Below, piece by piece: positions 45,848 through 52,979 of a DNA stretch of 64,000 nucleotides. Every line of letters starts with the position of its first letter. Positions within the stretch are counted from its first letter, which is position 1. Source of the DNA: Pontibacter ruber (GTDB taxonomy: Bacteria > Bacteroidota > Bacteroidia > Cytophagales > Hymenobacteraceae); assembly GCF_023630205.1 (NCBI RefSeq), contig NZ_JALPRR010000002.1, positions 364,899-428,898 of the forward strand, read 5' to 3'. The notes under the pieces were generated by a model that was not told where the DNA came from, did no database searches, and saw only the letters and a list, made by a program, of their open reading frames with translations. The translations under genes were made by a program, and so were the position numbers.

Positions 45848-46285
45848 TTACTTTACAAGCCGAACTTCTCCCTGGTAGGTCCTGCCACTCTGCTCAACAG
45901 AGGCAGTCATTTCGAAGGAGTCTGAAGATAAGGTCTTGATATCCAGTTCTCCAATGCCTTCGAAGTTAATCTTTGCTTCATCGTTGCTGAGCGACCATTT
46001 GCCGGTAGTAGTCTGTGCTTTGCCTCCCTGTATATAGTTGGCTGTAAAAGATCCGTCCTTTTTGAGTTGCAGCCGCAGCGACTTGATGTCGAGGAACATG
46101 TCGATGATCTCGCTGCGTTGCGATACGTCTAACCCGTTGAGCAACACACGGTCTCCGTGCCACTCCTGTGCAGACAGGATATCCGTTTTAGTAAGTGTCG
46201 GCTCGTCTTTATCGTCCTTGCAGGAGGTTAGCAGGATAAGCGAAAAAAAGAAAGCAAAAAGATAACGTAGTCTATGTGTATTCAT
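45848..46285 (-). CDS. Lipocalin-like lipoprotein 4 of a tandem array
   Basis: 145 residues. Lipobox LLTSC followed by KDDKDEPT, TDILSAQEWHGDRVLLNG, LDIKSLRLQLKKDGSFTANY, TGKWSLSNDEAKINF and YQGEVRLVK. It groups with member 1 (both have the WxGD..l.G and DIK segments), so the array looks like two older lineages, 1/4 and 2/3. Function unknown. Confidence 0.75.
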   Translation of the reverse strand: MNTHRLRYLFAFFFSLILLTSCKDDKDEPTLTKTDILSAQEWHGDRVLLNGLDVSQRSEIIDMFLDIKSLRLQLKKDGSFTANYIQGGKAQTTTGKWSLSNDEAKINFEGIGELDIKTLSSDSFEMTASVEQSGRTYQGEVRLVK

Positions 46286-46384
46286 ATGCGAAATATTAAA
46301 GGGTTTATACCTTCCTATATCGCAGCCGCGGCTATTTAGTTTATGAATACGGGTGTTATTTTCAGGGTTTTTGTAAGATTTTAA

Positions 46385-47401
46385 TTATAAGATATTTACC
46401 TCTGGCTGCAGAGAGATTCCGAACTTTTCTTCCACCGAATGGATGATGTCGAAAGCCAGTTGGCGCACCTGTTCGCCTGAGGCTCCGCCATAGTTTACGA
46501 GCACCAGCGCCTGGTTTTTATGCACACCGTAGTTGCCTATCACTTTGCCTTTCCAGCCACACTGCTCGATCAGCCAGCCGGCAGGTACTTTCACCGTGCT
46601 ATCCGAAACTGGGTATGCCGGCATGTCCGGGTGCTTCTCTTTCAGTACATCGTACAGGGCAATGGGTATCTCAGGGTTTTTAAAGAAGCTGCCTGCGTTT
46701 CCGATCTGGGCAGGGTCTGGCAGCTTGCTGCGGCGTATGGCGCACACAGCAGCACTTACATCCTGTATGGTAGGCTGTGTTATGTTCATCTCCTCCAGCG
46801 TGCTCTTAATGGCTCCGTAGGACGTGTTAAGCGTATGGTTCTTGTGCAGCCGAAGTATAACCGACGTTACCACATACTGCCCTTTTGCTGCGTGCTTGAA
46901 CACACTTTCGCGGTAACCAAAATTGCAGGCCTGGTGATCGAAGGTATGTAGCTCACCTGTCTGCAGGTGTACTGCCTCCAGTTCATGGAACACATCCTTC
47001 AGTTCCACGCCATAGGCACCGATGTTCTGCAGGGGAGCGGCTCCCACCGTGCCCGGAATCAGCGACATGTTCTCCACACCGCCCAGGTTGTGCTCCAGGC
47101 AGAACAGTACCAGGTCGTGCCAGATCTCGCCACCACCCGCCTGTACATAAGCGTACTCGTCATCTTCGCGCAGGATGCGTATGCCTTTGATGCCGTTTTG
47201 TAGTACCACGCCGTTAAAGTCCTGGGTGAACAGCAGGTTGCTGCCGCCTCCAAGTATGAGTTTTGGCTCCGGCTTGATCTCGGGCATTTGCAGCAGTTGC
47301 TGCAGTTCTTCTATGCTGTCGAAACGCACATAGAGCTTGGCTTTTACATCGATGCCAAAGGTGTTGTAAGACTTTAGCGAAAAATCGGGCTGCAGTTTCA
47401 T
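46385..47401 (-). CDS. murB: UDP-N-acetylenolpyruvoylglucosamine reductase
   Basis: 338 residues from the ATG at 47401 (MKLQPDFSLKSYNTFGI). The frame is open to 47512, but a -7 box at 47418-47425 implies that transcription begins after that point. FAD-binding domain with LILGGGSNLLF and LIPGTVGAAPLQNIGAYG; the catalytic Ser region NAGSFFKNPEI; C-terminal domain with AGWLIEQCGWKGK. It makes UDP-MurNAc with NADPH, the step after MurA, whose gene lies 3.4 kb away. Confidence 0.97.
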   Translation of the reverse strand: MKLQPDFSLKSYNTFGIDVKAKLYVRFDSIEELQQLLQMPEIKPEPKLILGGGSNLLFTQDFNGVVLQNGIKGIRILREDDEYAYVQAGGGEIWHDLVLFCLEHNLGGVENMSLIPGTVGAAPLQNIGAYGVELKDVFHELEAVHLQTGELHTFDHQACNFGYRESVFKHAAKGQYVVTSVILRLHKNHTLNTSYGAIKSTLEEMNITQPTIQDVSAAVCAIRRSKLPDPAQIGNAGSFFKNPEIPIALYDVLKEKHPDMPAYPVSDSTVKVPAGWLIEQCGWKGKVIGNYGVHKNQALVLVNYGGASGEQVRQLAFDIIHSVEEKFGISLQPEVNIL

Positions 47402-47417
47402 AAAAGGATATTTGCTG

Positions 47418-47425
47418 CAAAAATA
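47418..47425 (-). promoter_or_regulatory. -7 box of the murB promoter
   Basis: The minus strand reads TATTTTTG, an exact TAnnTTTG match, 17 bases upstream of the 47401 ATG. It decides in favour of that start over 47512. Confidence 0.6.
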
Positions 47426-47512
47426 CGAATTCGGTGAACAGTATGTAGCTGTCTGTTGATATTCCTGTAGCTCCCCGTTTAAGTATAGCTGAAACTCTAT
47501 GTATTTAAACAT

Positions 47513-47575
47513 CTGAGTTAGAGTGTTTGGGAGTCTGGAAGTTAGAGGGGGAGAGTTAGAAAAGTAGAAAGTGGG
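47513..47575. repeat. Purine-rich repeat patch
   Basis: GAGTTAGAGTGTTTGGGAG followed by GTTAGAGGGGGAGAGTTAG and AAAAGTAGAAAGTGGG; third member of the family at 32034 and 41172. CAACAATTTAACAAT is then repeated twice (47609-47651). Confidence 0.6.
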
Positions 47576-47710
47576 TGGTATGGAGTAACTGCTTACTTAG
47601 AAGCTTTCCAACAATTTAACAATCAACCTTCAACAATTTAACAATTCAGTACAAGCATGGCCAGGCCCAACTCGCTACGCGTAGTTCTGAATTCGTAACG
47701 CTTAAACCTG

Positions 47711-47718
47711 TATCTTTG
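47711..47718 (+). promoter_or_regulatory. -7 box of the RNA methyltransferase promoter
   Basis: TATCTTTG, an exact TAnnTTTG match, 14 bases before the start codon. Confidence 0.6.
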
Positions 47719-47732
47719 CAGCATTACAAAGT

Positions 47733-48926
47733 ATGACGATGGCGAAACAGAAACAGAACGACAATTTTAACATCATAGCCACCACAATGGCCGGCCTGGA
47801 AGAGGTGCTGGCAGAGGAGCTGCGGGCTTTGGACATGGACTATGTTAAGGTAGGCAACCGCGCCGTGTCCTGCTCCGGAAACCTGCGCCAGCTCTACGAA
47901 GCCAATCTCTGGTGCCGTACTGCCATCCGTATACTTAAACCGTTCCGTACGTTCAAGGCCCGAAACGAGAAGGACCTCTACGAGCAGGTACAGAAGACCG
48001 ATTGGTCCGAGTTCCTCAGCCTGGAACAGACGTTCGCCATCGATGTGTCTCTAAGCTACTCTACCTTCGAGCATTCGTTGTTCGTGGCCCAGCTGACCAA
48101 GGATGCCATCGTGGACCAGTTCCGTGCCAAGACAGGCGAGCGCCCTTCTGTGGACCGTATACGCCCGGATCTGCGCCTGAACCTGCACATGCACGAGAAC
48201 ATCGTAACGCTCTCCCTCGACTCGTCCGGCGACTCGCTGCACCGCCGTGGATATCGCCTGCAAACCAACGTAGCCCCCCTAAATGAGGTGCTGGCTGCGG
48301 GCATCATCGCCCTGACCGGCTGGGATAAGAAGTCTACTTTCGTGGACCCCATGTGTGGCTCGGGTACTTTCCTGATTGAGGCTGCCATGATGGCGCAGAA
48401 CATAGCCCCAGGCCTTTACCGCCGCGACCCATACGGGTTTGAAAGCTGGAAAGACTACGACGAGGCACTGTTCGAAATGGTCTGGAGGACTGCAGAGGCC
48501 AAAGAGCGCCGTGAACCACAGGCAACGATCATTGGCTACGACATCGACCCGGACTACGTTAACGCCGCCTGGAACAACATCGAGAATGCCGGGCTGGAGA
48601 AAATAATTAAGGTGGAGGAAGCAGACTTCTTTAAAACAACTGCACCTGCTGAACAAGGGGTTTTAGTAATGAACCCGCCTTATAATGAGCGTATTGTCTC
48701 AGAAGACATAAACCTTTTATACAAGCAGATCGGCGACACGCTGAAGAACAATTACCAGGGCTTTGATGCCTTTGTGTTTACCGGTAACCTGGATGCATCC
48801 AAAAGCATCGGCCTGCGTACCTCGCGGCGTGTGCCGCTGTTTAACGGCTCCATCGACTGCCGCCTGCTCAAGTATGAGCTTTACAGAGGCAGCCGCAAGA
48901 GTGGAGGAGAAGCGGAAGGGGCTTAA
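47733..48926 (+). CDS. THUMP-domain 23S rRNA (guanine-N2)-methyltransferase, RlmL-like
   Basis: 397 residues. N-terminal THUMP RNA-binding region (IIATTMAGLEEVLAEELRAL, LWCRTAIRILKPF), then a methyltransferase domain with STFVDPMCGSGTFLIEAAM (SAM-binding) and VLVMNPPYNERI (the NPPY catalytic motif for N2 of guanine). It matches the N-terminal half of RlmL rather than the bifunctional RlmKL fusion. A start two codons later (ATG 47739) is possible. It acts on 23S rRNA in the cytoplasm. Confidence 0.9.
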   Translation: MTMAKQKQNDNFNIIATTMAGLEEVLAEELRALDMDYVKVGNRAVSCSGNLRQLYEANLWCRTAIRILKPFRTFKARNEKDLYEQVQKTDWSEFLSLEQTFAIDVSLSYSTFEHSLFVAQLTKDAIVDQFRAKTGERPSVDRIRPDLRLNLHMHENIVTLSLDSSGDSLHRRGYRLQTNVAPLNEVLAAGIIALTGWDKKSTFVDPMCGSGTFLIEAAMMAQNIAPGLYRRDPYGFESWKDYDEALFEMVWRTAEAKERREPQATIIGYDIDPDYVNAAWNNIENAGLEKIIKVEEADFFKTTAPAEQGVLVMNPPYNERIVSEDINLLYKQIGDTLKNNYQGFDAFVFTGNLDASKSIGLRTSRRVPLFNGSIDCRLLKYELYRGSRKSGGEAEGA

Positions 48927-48931
48927 AGGTA

Positions 48932-49744
48932 TCAAGCCATACTTCGTGCCCTTCGTCGCTTCCGCAAGCGGATAGTAAGTATAATTAGCGATACCAGGAT
49001 CAATACAGGCCACAAGTATAGCAGGCCAACTACCAGGTCTTTGGAAAGTTGCCAGCCTCCGCTTAGTGCAGAGGCTACCCGGCTCGAGAAGCTGGTTCTA
49101 TCGGCGTAGGAAGCAGGTACCAGCTGGTACATGGTAAGGTTAATGGTGCTGTAGCTGGTCTGCTGCTGCAGCGCCTTTAGCTGTGCCTGCACCGACTCAA
49201 GCTCTTCCTGCACCTTTTGCAGCTCCCGCTCAATGGCCAGCACGTCCTCAACTTTGGTTGCCTTCTTCATCAGCTCCAGGTAGCGTTGCTGCGCGGTTCG
49301 CTTGGCGTTAAGGCGGGCCTCCACATCAACATACTGCCTGGTCACATCCTCAGCAGTTATGGTTTTGTCATCCAGGTAAACACTCTCTCCCTCGATAGCT
49401 TTTACCAGTTCGAAAAGCTTTTCCGGTACCACTTTAATGGTATAAGCGGCCTCTATACTTTCTTCGCTGTTGTAGTTGCGGCTGCTGGTGATGGTGGCGT
49501 TATACTTCCTGGAAAGCGCTTCTATCCGGGTTGTGCTCTCCCGCAGGTTCTCTACTTGGAAGCGGATGTTGGCCTACCGTATGATTTTCCTGTCCGGGCG
49601 CGGTGCGGAAGGTTCAGAAGCAGGTGTAACCAGTAATTGTTCTCTCGCTGCAGAGGCATCAGCCTCTTCAGACTCCATAGCGGACTGACAGCTGGATATG
49701 CCCAGCCATAGCAGGACAAGAAGAAGGGGTAAACTAGGGCGCAT
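48932..49744 (-). pseudogene. DUF4349 lipoprotein gene interrupted by an in-frame TAG
   Basis: One 813-base frame from ATG 49744 to the stop at 48932, broken only by TAG at codon 57 (49574-49576). Before it: signal peptide and lipobox (GISSCQS) and RPDRKIIR; after it: ANIRFQVENLRESTTRIEAL, a coiled coil (residues ~135-175) and a C-terminal membrane helix (LVVGLLYLWPVLILVSLIIL). 'KIIR-x-A-IRF-VE-L' is the contiguous DUF4349 core, so the stop lies inside the domain; one C-to-T change from CAG (Gln) would explain it. The downstream part alone could give a 166-residue product from ATG 49432. Confidence 0.8.
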
Positions 49745-49797
49745 AGGGCAGGAGGGTTTGTTTTACCTTTATGCCGCAAAACCTACTAAAGTAACCC

Positions 49798-50594
49798 TTA
49801 AAACATACCCAGTCCTGTGCTTACGCCTAAGCCAAACCATGGCTTATGATGGTAAATCCATTGCGAAGAGTTCTTGCCTATACTTGCATCAAACCCAAAC
49901 GAGAACGTAAAGCCAAAATTATTCCTTCCCAGCACCGTGCTGACCCCATAGGAGTACGCCACATTATTCTGTTCCCTTGAAAGCAGCGCAGGATTCTTTA
50001 CCGTTTCACTTGTGAGGTTGGCAGACGTAATGCCAGCAAACGGGCCAATGGTGGCATAAAAGTGCGTAATGCTTCGTGGTTAACTTTTGCATAGCCAAAT
50101 GTATAGCCATAAATAACTGAAATGAGCATGGAAGCAGGGTCGCTTACTGCAAAAACAGGGTTGCCATGCTGAGCGGTGCGGATCTTAAAAAGCGTAAGCG
50201 AAGCGTTCCAGGTTATAGCATGGAAAGGTATCCTGGCAACAACAGTAGGGTCCCCGATTATTCTTTTTCCTACATCCACTTCGAACCGGCCTAAGGGGGT
50301 GCTGTTTGATATACAATCTGGGACAGAGTCGTATGTAGAAGCAGGTATACGCTCGAAGTGAAAAACAGGCACCCCGTCTTCCATGTGCAAGTCCTCTGCT
50401 TTTAGTTTAGGATAACACATCCGTAGAGACCGGATAGAGTCGTCATGATCCCGGTAAATGAGTTTTAGCCTTCCGCTATCGATGTCCTTCTTTTTGATAA
50501 TGTAGTAAAAGTGCGCAATGTTCTGTGCGTAAACTGAAACGGCAGGCAGCGTGTACAGTGCGGATGCCAAAAGAAGGATAAAAGCCTGTTTCAT
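49798..50594 (-). pseudogene. Secreted protein gene with a frameshift near its 3' end
   Basis: Signal peptide (FILLLASALYTLPAVSVYAQ) and a 198-residue frame down to 49998, but the last ~25 residues of that frame look random. Shifting frame within 50071-50078 restores HFYATIGPFAGITSANL, VAYSYGVSTVLGRNNFG and FGLGVSTGLGMF, ending at TAA 49798-49800. That tail is beta-barrel-like and ends in Phe, as outer-membrane proteins do. The total length of 797 bases fits a single missing base. Family not recognised; probably an outer-membrane protein. Mutation or sequence error. Confidence 0.75.
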
Positions 50595-50782
50595 GTTGCT
50601 GACAATTCTACCGGCAGTGGCCTAAAAGCTAAATCCTGTTGTAAGGTATACGAAATACAGCGCGCTTCACGCTGCCTCTGTAGCAGGCTTTGAGTATGTA
50701 TCAGGTAAAGTGGTGCCAAAGAGATTATACTTCGGGCATAACAATGCAGGAGCGAGTGGGTAAACCCAAGACAACGTATAAA

Positions 50783-50821
50783 ATAAGAAGAGCACACCTA
50801 CAGCAGGTGTGCTCTTCTTAT
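50783..50821 (-). terminator. Terminator of the murA operon
   Basis: Perfect 17-bp stem (50783-50799 with 50805-50821), 21 bases beyond the murA stop on the minus strand; TATACTT follows on plus. Confidence 0.85.
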
Positions 50822-50842
50822 ACTTGGAAGTATGTTTATACT

Positions 50843-52147
50843 TTAGATTCTTCTGATCTGCGCACCAAGGGCGTTCAGGCGGCCGTCGATGTTCTGGTAG
50901 CCACGGTCGATCTGCTCCACGTTGTCGATCACGCTGCGGCCTTCGGCGGAGAGGGCTGCAATAAGCAACGCTACACCGGCACGAATGTCAGGGGAGGCCA
51001 TGCGGATGCCACGGAGCGGGATCTGCTTGTTCAGACCAATAATGGTAGCACGGTGCGGGTCGCAGAGGATGATCTGTGCACCCATGTCGATGAGCTTGTC
51101 CACGAAAAACAGGCGGCTCTCAAACATCTTCTGGTGGATGAGCACGGTGCCTTTGGCTTGAGTTGCCACTACCAGCGCCACGCTCAGCAGGTCCGGGGTC
51201 AGGCCGGGCCAGGTATGGTCTGATACGTTTAGGATGCTGCCGTCGATGTAGGTGGCCACCTCATACTTATCCTGTGCCGGAATGTAGATGTCATCGCCCC
51301 GGAACTCCATTTTAATGCCCAGGTTCTGGAACGTGTCCGGGATCAGGCCAAGCTCCGGAATCCGGCAGTTCTTGATCGTGATCTCAGAGCCCGTCATACC
51401 GGCCAAGCCGATAAACGAACCGATCTCGATCATGTCCGGGAGCATAGCGTGCTCGGTGCCGTGCAGCTTCTCCACCCCTTCAATGGTTAGCAGGTTAGAG
51501 CCTACACCGCTGATCTTGGCACCCATGCGGTTGAGCATGCGGCAAAGCTGTTGCACGTACGGTTCGCAGGCAGCATTATAGATGGTGGTAGTACCTTCTG
51601 CCATCACGGCTGCCATTACCAGGTTAGCCGTTCCGGTTACAGAGGCCTCGTCCAGCAGAATGTAAGAACCGCGCAGGTTGTCGGCTGTTACGCTGTAAAA
51701 GCTGTCCTGGGTGTCGTAGTTAAACTTGGCGCCTAATTTTTCGAATCCGATAAAGTGCGTATCCAGGCGTCGGCGTCCAATCTTATCGCCGCCCGGTTTT
51801 GGCATTTTTGCCTTGCCGTAGCGGGCCAGCATCGGGCCTACGATCATCACAGAACCACGAATGGCGCGGCCCTGCTCTACAAACTGCTCTGTATCGAGGT
51901 AATCGAGGTTGATGTTCTCGGCACGGAAAGTATAGGTATCCGGTGCCTGCTGCTCTACCGAAACGCCAAGGTCACGGATCAGTTCGATCAGCTTGTTGAC
52001 GTCGCGAATATTGGGTACGTTGGTGATAGTGACCGGTTCAGAGGTCAGAAGTACGGCACACAGCACCTGCAGCGCTTCGTTTTTTGCCCCTTGCGGGTAG
52101 ATGTCGCCTTGTAGCTTGTTGCCGCCTATTACTTCAAAAGAAGCCAT
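50843..52147 (-). CDS. murA: UDP-N-acetylglucosamine 1-carboxyvinyltransferase (Asp-type active site)
   Basis: 434 residues. EPSP-synthase fold with GGNKLQGDIYPQGAKNEALQ at the start and DEASVTGTANLVMAAVMA mid-protein. The active-site loop reads KPGGDKIGRRRLDTHF, with Asp121 at the position of the PEP-reacting Cys115 of the E. coli enzyme. Enzymes with Asp here are active and are not alkylated by fosfomycin. It transfers enolpyruvate to UDP-GlcNAc, the first committed step of peptidoglycan synthesis. It is 3 bases downstream of the DUF4290 gene in one operon. Confidence 0.97.
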   Translation of the reverse strand: MASFEVIGGNKLQGDIYPQGAKNEALQVLCAVLLTSEPVTITNVPNIRDVNKLIELIRDLGVSVEQQAPDTYTFRAENINLDYLDTEQFVEQGRAIRGSVMIVGPMLARYGKAKMPKPGGDKIGRRRLDTHFIGFEKLGAKFNYDTQDSFYSVTADNLRGSYILLDEASVTGTANLVMAAVMAEGTTTIYNAACEPYVQQLCRMLNRMGAKISGVGSNLLTIEGVEKLHGTEHAMLPDMIEIGSFIGLAGMTGSEITIKNCRIPELGLIPDTFQNLGIKMEFRGDDIYIPAQDKYEVATYIDGSILNVSDHTWPGLTPDLLSVALVVATQAKGTVLIHQKMFESRLFFVDKLIDMGAQIILCDPHRATIIGLNKQIPLRGIRMASPDIRAGVALLIAALSAEGRSVIDNVEQIDRGYQNIDGRLNALGAQIRRI

Positions 52148-52150
52148 TTA

Positions 52151-52831
52151 TTACTTATTTCTGGTGTTAGATGAGGTTCTGATATTTTTTCGGTTGCGGT
52201 TTGCGTCGCCGCCTCCGCGGTTTTGCTGCTGCTGCTGCTGGCTGCGCACATTTTCCTGAGACGATGCAGCCTTCACATTGCTATCAAACAGGTTGTTGCG
52301 CTCGATGGTAGCAAGGTCCATATTCAGCCTGCCTTTCGACATCTGGCGGATATCGTCCAGAATCACATCGTCGGTGATGTTGTCTTTGTTGTAAGACCGG
52401 TAAAGGGTCTTCATCAGCTTGCCAAGGGAAATGATGGCGGCATCGCGTTCAGCAGGATCTTCAAGCTCGGTTGCGCGCTCGATCAGCAGCTCCACGTTTT
52501 TACCGTAATGCTTGAAGCGGGGCGTCTGCAACTGGTAGTCCATGCGCTGCGGCTTGTCGTTGAGGTACTCCATGGCGCTGAGCGGGTAAGGGGCATCCAC
52601 ATCGAGTTTGGAGCCGGACATCACGTACAGGTGGTTCCAGAGTTTCTGCTGAAAGTCCAGGGTATCGCGCAACTGCGGGTTGAGTTTGGCCATCAGGTTT
52701 ACCAGCAATTGCGAAAGGCGGGTGCGCTCGGCTCTGTCTTCAATCGAAAGTATATGATTAACAAGGTCCTGCACATTTCTGCCATACTCGCGCAGCAGCA
52801 AATCCTGTTTAAATGAGGTACTAGCTTCCAT
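52151..52831 (-). CDS. DUF4290 family protein
   Basis: 226 residues. LLLREYGRNVQDLVNHIL, LAKLNPQLRD-type segment (MAKLNPQLRDTLDFQQKLW) and QLQTPRFKHYGKNVELLIE are the DUF4290 landmarks, a helical family specific to Bacteroidota. The last ~40 residues are low-complexity (a six-Gln run, then Gly/Asn/Arg), likely disordered. First gene of the operon with murA, which suggests a cell-wall link, but no function is established. Confidence 0.9.
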   Translation of the reverse strand: MEASTSFKQDLLLREYGRNVQDLVNHILSIEDRAERTRLSQLLVNLMAKLNPQLRDTLDFQQKLWNHLYVMSGSKLDVDAPYPLSAMEYLNDKPQRMDYQLQTPRFKHYGKNVELLIERATELEDPAERDAAIISLGKLMKTLYRSYNKDNITDDVILDDIRQMSKGRLNMDLATIERNNLFDSNVKAASSQENVRSQQQQQQNRGGGDANRNRKNIRTSSNTRNK

Positions 52832-52836
52832 TTATT

Positions 52837-52976
52837 AATTACGAATTAAGAATCACGAATTACGAATTAAAAATTAAGATTTACGAATTTTAATAAGTAT
52901 AACTGCTTTAACGCGTGTCGCGGTAAAAACGGTTTAAGAAATAGAATTCATCATTCATAATTCTTAATTCGTAATT
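52837..52976. repeat. ACGAATTA repeats with a 17-bp inverted pair
   Basis: 52837-52853 and 52960-52976 are perfect reverse complements (17 bp), and between them ACGAATTA-type units recur four more times. The patch fills the gap between the helicase stop and the DUF4290 start. Confidence 0.7.
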
Positions 52977-52979
52977 CCT

